64,000 nucleotides of DNA, taken from contig CAYVIB010000002.1 in assembly GCA_964451365.1 (NCBI GenBank), positions 1 through 64,000 on the forward strand, in the 5' to 3' direction. Shown one piece after another: positions 1-8,712 of this stretch; position 1 is the first letter of the stretch; each line of letters starts with the position of its first letter. Below the pieces are notes generated by a model, which was not told the origin of the DNA, did no database searches, and saw only the letters and a list, made by a program, of their open reading frames with translations. The stretch comes from CAYVIB01 sp964451365. Lineage in GTDB: Bacteria; Pseudomonadota; Gammaproteobacteria; Pseudomonadales; Cellvibrionaceae. The position numbers were made by a program, and so were the translations under genes.

Positions 1-1033
1 ATTCAAGTCCCTCGTAAAATGGCAGCCATAAACTGGTGTCATATAAAACATAATACGCGAGTGACGTCAGCCGATCGCTGTTTAATACCAGAGTCAGCGG
101 TTTATCGTCTTCCGAGCCCCGGCGTTGTACGTGCAAAACCGCTGGTGACCGGTCCAGGCGATAAATAACCTTTTTCCATAAGGTTTGGAAATCCGGATAC
201 TTTCCCTCGCTGCTGTACAGCGCTTGGTAAATTTCCCGGTGTTTTTCCAATGCGCCATTCAACAGTGCAGGCCACTCGCTCAGTTTTCCCTTGTCCAAGG
301 GATAAGGGGAATCCAGCAAAACCGTTTTAACTTTATCGTGCCGCGCGGCCAGCAATGCAACCCGTGTTCCGTAGGAGACACCCCACAAGTGCCAGGCATC
401 GTAACCCAATGCACCGAGAAGCGCATTGATATCCTCCGCCTGGTACAGCGAAGACAGCAAGCCTACGCCGGGATGGGGGCGAATTGAAACATCAACGTTC
501 TGTTTAAGCCAGCGATCGTATTCGTGAAGGCAATTCCGTAATACCGGATGGGAGATTTCCAATTCGGTTTTTATATCGAGGTTTTGCCCGATCCATTCGA
601 GGGATTTGGTGTCGTATTCTTCACAATACCAGGAAGACGAACTCTCACCCGCGCCGCGGGGATCGTACAGAACAAGATCGCGGGACAAGCCGGTTTCCCG
701 CATCCACTCCAGCCAATATTCTACGTTCCATTCGGCCAGTTGAAACCCCTCGCCCGGGCCGCCGGGAATAAGCACCAGCGCTTCGCCCGCCCTTTTTCCC
801 GGCGTGGCATGCACTATGGCCACCGGCAGTTCAAACCTGCCCTGCGTTGCGGGGGTAGTGAACCTGGCGCAACTTACCTTGCCTTGAGCGATATCGGTAT
901 AAGCACATCGACGATATTGAATGGAGCCCGGTTTGGCATCGGCCGTCGATTCGACGCCCGCTGCGAACATGGAAGCAAGGCATAACGCCAGCAACACGAT
1001 GTAAACACGAAGCCTGGAAAAACAAAAAATCAC
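1..1033 (-). CDS. Alpha/beta hydrolase, S33 peptidase-like, exported (3' end outside window)
   Basis: Translating the minus strand from GTG at 1033 gives an open frame to the window edge. It opens with a hydrophobic signal-like stretch (residues 3-22) and then shows alpha/beta-hydrolase landmarks: an IPGGPGEGF oxyanion loop, DPRGAGES, and a nucleophile elbow GVSYG near residue 218. The GGPG loop is typical of proline iminopeptidase and tripeptidyl-aminopeptidase-like S33 hydrolases. The GTG overlaps the TAG of the pseudouridine synthase by one base, so translational coupling is likely, and it is the last visible gene of a four-gene minus-strand operon. The catalytic Asp and His would lie beyond the left edge. 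The substrate cannot be told. Confidence 0.8.
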   Translation of the reverse strand, partial: MIFCFSRLRVYIVLLALCLASMFAAGVESTADAKPGSIQYRRCAYTDIAQGKVSCARFTTPATQGRFELPVAIVHATPGKRAGEALVLIPGGPGEGFQLAEWNVEYWLEWMRETGLSRDLVLYDPRGAGESSSSWYCEEYDTKSLEWIGQNLDIKTELEISHPVLRNCLHEYDRWLKQNVDVSIRPHPGVGLLSSLYQAEDINALLGALGYDAWHLWGVSYGTRVALLAARHDKVKTVLLDSPYPLDKGKLSEWPALLNGALEKHREIYQALYSSEGKYPDFQTLWKKVIYRLDRSPAVLHVQRRGSEDDKPLTLVLNSDRLTSLAYYVLYDTSLWLPFYEGLE

Positions 1034-1746
1034 TACTTCATCCAGCGAGGCGGCAGCGTCGGCCAGGGCAACGCTTCCGGGAGGTTGACGGCGGCAATAG
1101 TATCGCGCACCGGGCCCCGCAGAAAGCATTCCCCTTCCTCGGGCGGCGCCCACCAGTGCTTCGGTTCGTTGTTAAAACTCAGCTTCAGTTGCCACGCGTG
1201 CAGATAAACGCGATCCGCTGCGGGACCTCCGTAGTCCGTGTCGCCGACGATGGGCGCGGCAACGGATTTCATGGCCACGCGGATCTGGTGGGTTTTACCG
1301 GTATGGGGTTTAACAATGGCAAGCCGGCTTCCGTCACCCAGGCCATAAGTAAAAAACTGCGTGACGGCCGGATTATCGGTGGCAGTGGATAAACGCCAGG
1401 TACCACTTCTGGCTTTAAGCATGTCGCCGGCTATCGTACCCTGCTTTTTCGATGGTTTGCGGTGAAGAATCGCCAGGTAGTATTTTTGCACCCGGCGCTG
1501 CTGAAACAACAGGGAGAGCTCGCGCGTTGCGGACGACCCCTTGCCCACCAGCAGCAGCCCGGATGTGATTTTGTCGAGACGATGGACGGGAAGCAGTTGT
1601 GTATCGTTGTGTTCTTCCCGCAGCAGTGAAATCATTCCCCTGCGCTGATTCCCGTCCTCCGGATTTGTCGTATCGTGCACGGACATTCCCGCGGGCTTGT
1701 ATACCACCAGGTAGTCGTGGGTATCTTCGATAACTCTAATCATCAA
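1033..1746 (-). CDS. RluA-family pseudouridine synthase
   Basis: This 237-residue protein should isomerise specific uridines in rRNA or tRNA to pseudouridine in the cytoplasm. It has the RluA-family catalytic motif HRLDKITSG, with the active-site Asp at residue 58, and a later family block (VKPHTGKTHQIRVAMKSV). There is no N-terminal S4 RNA-binding domain, so it resembles the short RluA/TruC-type enzymes rather than RluC or RluD. Exact target uridine is not determinable here. The start lies 17 bases after the AsmA-like gene and the stop overlaps the next gene, so it is part of an operon. Confidence 0.88.
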   Translation of the reverse strand: MMIRVIEDTHDYLVVYKPAGMSVHDTTNPEDGNQRRGMISLLREEHNDTQLLPVHRLDKITSGLLLVGKGSSATRELSLLFQQRRVQKYYLAILHRKPSKKQGTIAGDMLKARSGTWRLSTATDNPAVTQFFTYGLGDGSRLAIVKPHTGKTHQIRVAMKSVAAPIVGDTDYGGPAADRVYLHAWQLKLSFNNEPKHWWAPPEEGECFLRGPVRDTIAAVNLPEALPWPTLPPRWMK

Positions 1747-1763
1747 GCAAGTAGCGCCGAAAA

Positions 1764-2540
1764 CTATTTTCCAAACAGCTTTTTAAGTTCTTCCGCCTTT
1801 TCGTCCGCATCCTCGCCCAATTTTTCCTTGAGTTTCTCTTCCACCTTACCTTGCACCTCTTCTTCCACTTTTTCCCTGGCGACGTCTTCCAGGCGTTGTT
1901 CCACGGCGCGTTGCGCCTGTTGAATAAGGGGTTCCATCACTGCTTTACCCAGCTGCGATGGTGTCAGGCCGGTGTCTCTGTCTCCCAGGTTCGCCAATTC
2001 CACCTTTGGCAGCGGCACATCGTATTCGCCATATTTTTCAGTGATCAGTTTTATCGAACCTTCGGTAAAGTTGAGCTCTTCAACCATCAGCCTTACCTCA
2101 GCCTGCTCCGTGGGAGGCTCCTCCTCGCCGGGCCCGCCGGCCGCCTGGATGTTTTTTAAAACCTGTTGCAGGTTGGTGGTCAGGCCTTTTTGTTCAGCGG
2201 TAATTTGAACACCCTGCACGGTCACCTCGTTCAGGACTTTTACCGGTTCGGCTATCGAGCGCGGTTCAATTTGCAATACCACGTTATCGAAAGTGAACAG
2301 GTTTTCAGAGCTGTAACCTTCGGGGTTTTCCACGGCGAAACCGCCAAGTTGCCCACGTCCTTCCCGCAGGGCGATGTCGACGCTATCGAGATGGACAGGC
2401 GTCTGTGTAATTCGGGGACCCACATCTTCCACCACATCCTTAACGATGGTGCCGAGGTTGGTGAGGACATAAATAAACAGAACCGCAAGCAGTGCAACGA
2501 TGAGCAGAATTATTCCACCGAAAATTTTTACAAATTTCAT
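1764..2540 (-). CDS. AsmA-like membrane-anchored periplasmic protein
   Basis: A 258-residue protein with one N-terminal transmembrane helix (about residues 6-27) and a periplasmic body. The segment that talks of PVHLDSVDIALREGRGQL and VENPEGYSSENLF resembles the repeated beta units of AsmA/DUF748-type proteins, which are linked to envelope lipid homeostasis. The C-terminal 60 residues are highly charged (KVEEKLKEKLGEDADEKAEEL) and probably helical or coiled coil. It lies second in an operon behind another membrane protein with a coiled coil. Family assignment rests on pattern recognition only; function is not established. Confidence 0.6.
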   Translation of the reverse strand: MKFVKIFGGIILLIVALLAVLFIYVLTNLGTIVKDVVEDVGPRITQTPVHLDSVDIALREGRGQLGGFAVENPEGYSSENLFTFDNVVLQIEPRSIAEPVKVLNEVTVQGVQITAEQKGLTTNLQQVLKNIQAAGGPGEEEPPTEQAEVRLMVEELNFTEGSIKLITEKYGEYDVPLPKVELANLGDRDTGLTPSQLGKAVMEPLIQQAQRAVEQRLEDVAREKVEEEVQGKVEEKLKEKLGEDADEKAEELKKLFGK

Positions 2541-2596
2541 TTAATTCCCTCCGAAAATTTTTGATTGTCGCAAAAGCGCATCAGGTGACAGCGGCA

Positions 2597-2959
2597 TCAG
2601 GTACTTTTGGGTGACGAGGAGGAACTGTCGTTCTCGCTGTCCCGATCCTGCTCGTCCAGTTCTTTTTCCAGTTCCTCCTGTACTTCTCCCAGCTCTTTTT
2701 GCACGCGATCGATAAACGCTTCCCAGCCTTTGATGATCGCTTCGTTGGCGTCCTCCACCGCGCCTTTCACGGTTTTCCCTTCCAGTTCCTGAATTTGTTC
2801 CTGCAGCGCCACGACATCCTTTTCCAGGTTGAGCGCATGCTCATTCATTCGCTCAAGCTCCACCCGCAGTCGCCTGTTTTCCTCTTCGGCCTGATACCAG
2901 CGCCAGCCCAGGAAGCCGGACAACACCAAAAGCAGCAGGAATACAATATAGGCTTTCAT
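2597..2959 (-). CDS. Small single-pass membrane protein with coiled coil
   Basis: This 120-residue protein has one transmembrane helix at residues 4-20 followed by a long heptad-rich coiled coil (residues 24-110) and a tail of Asp and Ser residues. It starts with ATG at 2959 and is the first gene of the minus-strand operon that continues into the AsmA-like protein 56 bases downstream. No enzymatic motif is visible. I do not recognise a named family; a scaffold or envelope-tethering role would be a guess. Confidence 0.6.
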   Translation of the reverse strand: MKAYIVFLLLLVLSGFLGWRWYQAEEENRRLRVELERMNEHALNLEKDVVALQEQIQELEGKTVKGAVEDANEAIIKGWEAFIDRVQKELGEVQEELEKELDEQDRDSENDSSSSSPKST

Positions 2960-3282
2960 AATCTCCTCGCGATCGCCGTCAATTTACTGGACCTTACGAG
3001 ACTCTTGCCAGCACGCTGATTGGAATTCTATACCAGTTGCCACCAGGGTTCGATAGCCCCACGGTCCGCCGGCAAAAACGCGTCAGTTGCCCGCGAGCGC
3101 AATACGCGGATGCTTTTTCCCTATAAATCGGCTTCAATTGGACAACGACCAAACGAAAATCGATATAATCCCGTTCCATTAACGGTAAGGTGATTGTGGC
3201 GTGGGAGAACCATTTCTCCCTCAACAAGTCATAGGCACTGCTTAACAAATTGATGACTGGTGAAGTAATTCCGGACTTTTTT

Positions 3283-3822
3283 ATGCGCGTTTTGGTATCG
3301 GTTTTTGTTCTGTTCTTGTTTTTCGCGCTCTCCGTACCGGGAGCTCCGACCGCGTGGGCGCAGATAGGAGCCAGTGAAGAGGCGGATGAGCTGCCCCGGG
3401 TTCTTGAGCTGAACGGGTTGAACCGCAGGTTTCTGGAACAGCAGCGAACCCTGGCGGACGATCTGGTTCGCATTAATCTGGGACAACGAATACGTACCGA
3501 GAAAGCGGACCTGGCGCTTTTGCAACGCCTGATCAATGCGGAGGTGATAGACCGCGAAGACAAGGAATCCCTGCAGGCGCTCGGCGTCGTGCTCGGGGAC
3601 GTTTATACCCTTGAGCGGAAGGAGTTGGAATGGCGGGTCTACGAAGATGAGTTGGGCAAGAGTCACGCGGTATGCATCGTTGGCACAAAGAACTGTCTCT
3701 TCCCGATAACCATGCTTTCCCGACGGATCGAAGCGGGATTAACACCCGATGTCTCGGATGTTTACAGTAAAGGGTTGGATGAGTTAAAACCTTATCTGCC
3801 CAAGCGGCCTTTTCTTGATTGA
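3283..3822 (+). CDS. DUF3806-like exported protein
   Basis: An exported protein of about 179 residues. The ATG at 3283 is preferred because it gives a compact signal peptide (MRVLVSVFVLFLFFALSV, cleaved after AWA). In-frame starts at 3250 (TTG) and 3253 (ATG) would add about ten residues before it. The mature part (LADDLVRINLGQRIRTEKADLALLQ ... LGVVLGDVY ... EWRVYEDELGKSHAV) matches my recollection of the DUF3806 family of unknown function. It is transcribed alone, divergently from the membrane-protein operon at 2959. Confidence 0.65.
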   Translation: MRVLVSVFVLFLFFALSVPGAPTAWAQIGASEEADELPRVLELNGLNRRFLEQQRTLADDLVRINLGQRIRTEKADLALLQRLINAEVIDREDKESLQALGVVLGDVYTLERKELEWRVYEDELGKSHAVCIVGTKNCLFPITMLSRRIEAGLTPDVSDVYSKGLDELKPYLPKRPFLD

Positions 3823-4269
3823 ATCAGCGGTTTTCGATCCACAGACCGCGCCATACGTGTGCTTTCCTGTCGCATATAACCGCGATAGCATTACATTTCC
3901 CTGCCATGCTGCAATGCACCACTTTTAAGCCCGAAAGCCGGTGCCGATATACCAACGCTTGTTGATGTCGGCGGTTTTCTTCCGGCTCGCCATATAAGTA
4001 CGAACGGACGTTTTACAATTCACCGGCAATAGCTTACCTCCCCCTCGTTTTTTTGGCGCCGATTCCCTTGCCTGGCGTAATATACAAATAAAATTGTATT
4101 GTGTTCGTCATGGAACGGGCCTAGAATTCTTGCTGGAAACGGTAACCATTCTTCTTTGAGCCATTTCGACTTCCATTTATTCCGGTAAATGCCAGTTGTA
4201 TGCCTCTATCAAGAAGAGGTTTAAGTTTCCAGCTATCGTGTCAATCAAGTAAAGGTTAAAAGCAATACC
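3823..4269. other. Intergenic leader region upstream of the cold-shock gene
   Basis: About 450 bases without a credible gene. The part next to the csp gene is AT-rich (TAATATACAAATAAAATTG near 4078-4096) and would hold its promoter and a long 5' leader, as is usual for cspA-type genes. I could not place a -35/-10 pair with proper spacing. A T-run near 4047 is not preceded by a convincing stem. Confidence 0.4.
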
Positions 4270-4479
4270 ATGTCAGACAAATTAAACGGAACTGTTAAGT
4301 GGTTCAATGAAAGCAAGGGTTATGGATTTATCAGCCGTGAAGGTGGCGCTGATCTGTTCGTACATTTCAGCAACATTATCGGATCGGGATTCAAAACTCT
4401 GAAAGAAGGCCAGGCTGTTTCCTTCACCGAAGGTTCAGGACAAAAAGGCCCACAAGCCGAGAACGTAGAGCCGCTGTAA
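4270..4479 (+). CDS. Cold-shock protein, CspA family
   Basis: A 69-residue single cold-shock domain, the normal family length. Both nucleic-acid-binding motifs are intact: RNP1 as KGYGFI (residues 16-21) and RNP2 as LFVHF (residues 29-33), and the N-terminal GTVKWFNESKG is diagnostic. Such proteins bind single-stranded RNA or DNA and melt RNA structure, at low temperature or constitutively. The gene stands alone with a long upstream leader and a hairpin terminator downstream. Which Csp paralogue it corresponds to cannot be told. Confidence 0.95.
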   Translation: MSDKLNGTVKWFNESKGYGFISREGGADLFVHFSNIIGSGFKTLKEGQAVSFTEGSGQKGPQAENVEPL

Positions 4480-4514
4480 GTTCGCGTTTTTATTTGAAGT
4501 AGCAACTTTACGAG

Positions 4515-4545
4515 CCGATGAGGGCCCTCTTCATCGGTTTTAGTT
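4515..4545 (+). terminator. Rho-independent terminator of the cold-shock gene
   Basis: The arms CCGATGA and TCATCGG enclose a GC-rich inner stem (GGG/CCC) and are followed by TTTTAGTT. It lies 35 bases after the csp stop codon. Confidence 0.6.
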
Positions 4546-4713
4546 AAAAAGCGTACCAACATTAGGTTCAGACTCGCTGAATCGGACCTGGTGTCGGGAG
4601 CTTCTGTTAGCTGTAAAACTGCTCGTGTTATAGGGGCGATTTCTATGCTGGTTTTGAAATAGTCCCCATTCCCTCTTTTTCCGGTTTTCCCTTCAATTTC
4701 CCGCTCAAACCTT

Positions 4714-5559
4714 TCACGACCTTCCCGCCAGGAAAACAATTTTATCCATCCATCGCCCGGGCAACACCAATTTCAGTACCGCCATCAAATATGTCGGAAA
4801 GGTGACAAAATACCTTCGCCGTGGGTGCCTGGCTTCCAACGCGTGAATAAGTTTGTCCACCACCGCCTCGGGAGGCAGTGTAAACCGGCTCGAAGGCCCC
4901 TGCTTTTTAAGACGTTCCAGTCCCCGGCGATAAAGCTCTTTATGACGGCTGGATGCGATATCAATATATTTCTCCAGCGCAACCAACGCGTTTTCCCTGA
5001 AGCGAGACACTATCGGGCCCGGCTCGATCAGGCTTACCTTGACCGAGGTATCCAGCAGCTCGAGCCGCAGAGTATCCGTCAGCCCTTCCAGCGCAAATTT
5101 GGAGGCGTTGTATGCCCCCCGCATGGGCATGGCGGTAAACCCCAGAATCGAACTATTCTGTACAATGCGTGCATCGCCCTGCCGCAATAATGTTGGCAAC
5201 AGTTTGATGGTGAGTTCATGGGTGCCGAACACGTTGGTTTCAAACTGCCGCCGCAGGGCTTCCCGGCTGAGATCCTCCACCGCGCCTGGCTGGCCATAGG
5301 CGCCGTTGTTGAACAGGGCAAAAAGGTTACCGCCGGTAATCTCCAGTACCGCCGTCACGGCCGCGTCGATAGAAGCCGAATCCCGCAGGTCCAATTGAAT
5401 CACATGCGGTAACCCGAGAGCCTTAAGCCGGGTGATATCGTCCTGCCTGCGTACACTCGCGATTACCTGGTAACCCCGCTGGTGCAATGTTGTGGCGGCA
5501 CACAGGCCGATACCGGAGGAGCATCCGGTAATCAGGATTGATTTATTCGGTTGCGACAT
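4714..5559 (-). CDS. Short-chain dehydrogenase/reductase (SDR)
   Basis: A 281-residue classical SDR. The Rossmann motif TGCSSGIG lies at residues 12-19 and the active-site YNASK near residue 154, with the catalytic Ser in the preceding QNSSILG. It would oxidise or reduce a small alcohol or ketone with NAD(P)H. The C-terminal RRYFVTFPTYLMAVLKLVLPGRWMD segment is hydrophobic and resembles the membrane-facing end of retinol-dehydrogenase-like SDRs. It begins 14 bases after the S1/P1 nuclease stop, so the two are probably co-transcribed, though no shared function is evident. Substrate unknown. Confidence 0.85.
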   Translation of the reverse strand: MSQPNKSILITGCSSGIGLCAATTLHQRGYQVIASVRRQDDITRLKALGLPHVIQLDLRDSASIDAAVTAVLEITGGNLFALFNNGAYGQPGAVEDLSREALRRQFETNVFGTHELTIKLLPTLLRQGDARIVQNSSILGFTAMPMRGAYNASKFALEGLTDTLRLELLDTSVKVSLIEPGPIVSRFRENALVALEKYIDIASSRHKELYRRGLERLKKQGPSSRFTLPPEAVVDKLIHALEARHPRRRYFVTFPTYLMAVLKLVLPGRWMDKIVFLAGRS

Positions 5560-5573
5560 AAAAATTCAACAGG

Positions 5574-6524
5574 TTAATCGGCTAATGACAATAGAACCGT
5601 CCGCAAGCGTTCCACCGCCAGAATGGTTTGTTGCTTTACGATTTCCCGGGCAAGGCGAGTGTATTTAGCATCCGGCATCTCTCCTTGTTCCAATGAATAT
5701 ACAGCGGCAGAGTATGGGCGGGACTCATCACTCCACTTCCGCAACTGTTGGAAATCAAGCTCGGCGGAAACTGGCTCGCCGGGCATGTCCGCGCTATCTA
5801 CCCACTTTTCCATTTGGTTGATATCCAGCGGGTGCCCGAACCAACCCGCGCCACTATCCCACCAGCGGTGCAAACTGGTTTCGCACTTGCCACTCTTCTC
5901 GCTAAGGCAGAAACCGGTACCTCCGCGATCATGCCGGCAGTCGCCACCGATGCCGGCGAAATTGTGCAACGGCTGGTGGAGGTCGCTTAACAGGTGAATC
6001 AGCAGTGCCAGAGCCACTGCCCGTTGCGTATCGGATCGGGCCTGCTCAACGCTCGCATAAAGACGCTCAATGACCGGCAACAGCTCGCCTCTATTGGCGA
6101 ATCGATAAGCCTTGTTCCCGCAATGCGAGGGAATTCCGATGTCGTGCCCGTTGTAAAACCAACGGTTGGTGTAATGCCAGTTGTTGGTGGTTTCCTTTCG
6201 ATATGCTGCGAGCGGGCCTGGAACAGAGACGTTGTACCGCCTGAACAACTGCTCGACGGTGATATCGCGGATGGTGTCCGGCCACGCACCGAGATAGGCA
6301 GTCTCTGAATACCCGGAATAGCCTCTTTCCCACCTGCCCCGGTGTTCACCCGCACCCGCCAGTACAATGGCCGCGTATTCATTCAATCGATTCTGAACGC
6401 GCTCCGGCACCTGCCGTTGCGCCAGTTCGGCGATAGCGATATGCCCCGCTTCCGACCAGGCGCGGCAGTGATTTGCCAGTATCAATAACAAGCAGAAGAT
6501 AAGGGTAGTGGTTTTATCAGGCAT
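5574..6524 (-). CDS. S1/P1-family zinc-dependent nuclease, secreted
   Basis: A 316-residue S1/P1-type nuclease, which cuts single-stranded nucleic acids with a three-zinc centre. The ATG at 6524 gives a clean signal peptide ending in HCRA, so the mature chain starts with Trp, the N-terminal zinc ligand of this family. Family histidines and aspartates follow in WSEAGHIAIAELA, WHYTNR, HLLSDLHQPLHNF and LHRWWDSG. A longer reading from 6584 adds residues (VTPHLVTPH) that are merely the translation of an upstream direct repeat, so I reject it. It is followed closely by the SDR gene. Confidence 0.9.
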   Translation of the reverse strand: MPDKTTTLIFCLLLILANHCRAWSEAGHIAIAELAQRQVPERVQNRLNEYAAIVLAGAGEHRGRWERGYSGYSETAYLGAWPDTIRDITVEQLFRRYNVSVPGPLAAYRKETTNNWHYTNRWFYNGHDIGIPSHCGNKAYRFANRGELLPVIERLYASVEQARSDTQRAVALALLIHLLSDLHQPLHNFAGIGGDCRHDRGGTGFCLSEKSGKCETSLHRWWDSGAGWFGHPLDINQMEKWVDSADMPGEPVSAELDFQQLRKWSDESRPYSAAVYSLEQGEMPDAKYTRLAREIVKQQTILAVERLRTVLLSLAD

Positions 6525-6541
6525 CCTGTTTCCAAGGCTCC

Positions 6542-6571
6542 GGTGTGGTGTAACGAGGTGTGGTGTAACGA
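6542..6571. repeat. Tandem duplication of a 15-bp unit
   Basis: The unit GGTGTGGTGTAACGA occurs twice in direct succession (6542-6556 and 6557-6571). The second copy is also the outer part of the left arm of the palindrome at 6558-6611. Confidence 0.85.
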
Positions 6572-6611
6572 ATAGTATGCGCATATGTGCATACTATTCG
6601 TTACACCACAC
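6558..6611. repeat. 54-bp near-perfect palindrome between djlA and the nuclease gene
   Basis: The arms 6558-6580 and 6589-6611 are perfect 23-bp inverted repeats around an 8-base centre (GCATATGT). The right arm ends inside the TAG stop codon of djlA. As RNA it would form a very stable hairpin at the exact 3' end of the djlA coding region. There is no T-run, so it is not a standard intrinsic terminator. It could attenuate read-through, protect the djlA message, or be a remnant of a mobile palindromic unit. Confidence 0.85.
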
Positions 6612-7420
6612 TAGCTGGCGCGACTTTTCTTGACCAGGTCGTAAGCCGACTGTACTTCCTGCGCACGCTCGGTGGCCACCTTTACCATATCCTGGGGAAC
6701 ACCCCGGCCGGCAAGCTTGTCCGGATGATACTCACTCATCAGTTTACGATAGGCTTTTTTGACTTCCGCATCGCTTGCCGATGCTTCAACGCCGAGAGCC
6801 TGGTAAGCAAAATCCAGTTCACTCTGTGAAGGCGCCGCGCCAAAACCTTCCTGCTGTTGGTAACCCCGGCTGCGATAAAAGTGCGCCTGCGCCTTCACCA
6901 TGCCCATCAGATGATTGAAGGCAAACCGCGAATAGCCCAGTTTTTCCGCCACTTCCGCCAGAATCGTCTCTTCCGCCGCGTGCAGTTCTCCATCGGCATA
7001 GGCCATGCCGATCATGTATACAAGAAAAATCTGCTTAAGGTCGCGATACTGGCCGCACACGGCGGTAAAGCTGTCTATCGTATCTCCGAGGGAAAATTCC
7101 AGCGCGGTGCCCGACTTAAACAGATCAATAGCTTCGCGCCGGCCATTTTCATCCAGTCCCATTTTGGCGAAAAGCTGTTCCGTGCCCTGGATTTCCGCCT
7201 CGCTGATACGGCCATCGGCCTTTGCCAGGTGGCCGAGCAGCGGAAAAATAGCAGCAAAAAAGGCATGTTCCACTTCCGCCTTTTTTTGCGGGTCAAAGCC
7301 CTGCTGCACGCCGGCCATCCCCTTGTCGAAGAAGTGACCAACAACAAGGCCTATCAATGCGCCCACCGGCCCCAATGTGAAAAAACCGATCAAAAATCCT
7401 AAAACTTTTCCAATAAACAT
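6611..7420 (-). CDS. djlA: DnaJ-like membrane-anchored co-chaperone DjlA
   Basis: A 269-residue protein with the DjlA layout: a glycine-rich N-terminal membrane segment (residues 3-30), a TerB-like helical domain (residues 45-175), and a C-terminal J domain with the HPD tripeptide (EYHPDKLAG). It stimulates DnaK from the inner face of the membrane and is linked to envelope-stress signalling. The length matches the family. The stop codon is embedded in a 23-bp inverted repeat. It is transcribed divergently from the fructosamine kinase. Confidence 0.93.
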   Translation of the reverse strand: MFIGKVLGFLIGFFTLGPVGALIGLVVGHFFDKGMAGVQQGFDPQKKAEVEHAFFAAIFPLLGHLAKADGRISEAEIQGTEQLFAKMGLDENGRREAIDLFKSGTALEFSLGDTIDSFTAVCGQYRDLKQIFLVYMIGMAYADGELHAAEETILAEVAEKLGYSRFAFNHLMGMVKAQAHFYRSRGYQQQEGFGAAPSQSELDFAYQALGVEASASDAEVKKAYRKLMSEYHPDKLAGRGVPQDMVKVATERAQEVQSAYDLVKKSRAS

Positions 7421-7503
7421 GTATCTATATAGCCTTTAACCCGTTTTTTGAGCCCGGTCGTGTATTGGCCGGACAAGCAACAACAATAATTCCAACCCGA
7501 TTT

Positions 7504-8394
7504 ATGCAGATTAACAGTGAAACCTGGAATTCGATTTCAGCCGATATATCCTCCGCTTCCGGCCGTGATTTCATGGTCGAATCCATTCGCCCTGTCGGCG
7601 GTGGCGATATCAACCAGAGCTTTATTATAAGCAGTCATAATACAGCCTATTTCGTTAAATTAAATGATGCCGCCCTGCTGCCGATGTTCGAGCGGGAGGC
7701 ATTCAGCCTGAAGCGGTTGTTGGAAACCAACACGATTACCATTCCCACCCCGGTGGCGCAAGGTGCGGCTCAGTCGTACAGCTACCTGGTAATGTCGTTC
7801 CACGAGATTGGAAGCGATGGCAGTCACCGGATTCTCGGTGGCAAAATCGCTGAACTGCACCGGCATACCCATTCACAACACGGGTGGGATCACGACAACT
7901 TCATCGGCTCGACGGTGCAGACAAACAGCCCCTGTCCGGATTGGCTGGTTTTTTGGCGCGAACAGCGCCTGGAGCCGCAGTTCGAGATGGCTTTCCGCAA
8001 CGGCCATTCCCGTGAGCTCTCGGCCCAGGCTGATCGTCTGCTCGGCGTGTTGCCGGCGATTCTTGACGGTCACGAGCCGGCTCCCTCCCTGCTTCACGGT
8101 GACCTGTGGGGAGGCAACTTCGGCTTCGTGCTTCCCGACCAGCCCATCCTGTACGATCCCGCCAGCTACTATGGCGACCGCGAGACGGATATTGCGCTTA
8201 CGGAATTGTTCGGCGGGTTCCAGGCCGACTTTTACGCGGGTTATAACGAAGCGTGGCCATTGGCGGAAGGCTATGAGCGCCGGAAGCCGCTATACCAGCT
8301 TTACCACATGCTCAACCACCTCAATTTGTTTGGATCTTCCTATCTCGGCAGCTGCAAAAGGCTGATTAACACGCTGATTAATATCAATTTGTGA
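7504..8394 (+). CDS. Fructosamine kinase family protein
   Basis: A protein of about 296 residues of the fructosamine-3-kinase/APH fold. It should phosphorylate ketosamines on glycated proteins or metabolites and so allow their removal. Visible landmarks are GGGDINQSF (N-lobe), the catalytic loop LLHGDLWGGNFGF, and the metal-binding DPASYYGDRETDIA. ATG at 7504 is preferred to the TTG at 7465. It stands alone on the plus strand, divergent from djlA. Confidence 0.9.
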   Translation: MQINSETWNSISADISSASGRDFMVESIRPVGGGDINQSFIISSHNTAYFVKLNDAALLPMFEREAFSLKRLLETNTITIPTPVAQGAAQSYSYLVMSFHEIGSDGSHRILGGKIAELHRHTHSQHGWDHDNFIGSTVQTNSPCPDWLVFWREQRLEPQFEMAFRNGHSRELSAQADRLLGVLPAILDGHEPAPSLLHGDLWGGNFGFVLPDQPILYDPASYYGDRETDIALTELFGGFQADFYAGYNEAWPLAEGYERRKPLYQLYHMLNHLNLFGSSYLGSCKRLINTLININL

Positions 8395-8712
8395 TTTGCC
8401 GGCTGGGTCGACATTGAATTTGTTAGCAAGCAACGGGATCCAGGTTCTGATTAAGGACCCGGAACACTTTGATTAATGGCAGGCTCCAGCGACCAGACTG
8501 GCGCATGAGAGACTCAAGATATTCCGAATCGCACCCGCTCAGCTTTTGCCCCACTACCCGCCGAAGACGAAACTTTCAGCCGCTTCTGACCTGCTGTCCG
8601 GGGTGGTTCATTATCTTTGAAAACACCCCTTTGAAGGCACATTTTACATTCACGCTTGATTGCTCTTAGATGGCAACTTAATGTCATTATTGTTGCTGGG
8701 GAATCTATACTT

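Noticed and set aside
6525..6584. Longer start for the S1/P1 nuclease
   Set aside because: The added residues are translated from the direct repeat and palindrome and would hide the signal peptide.
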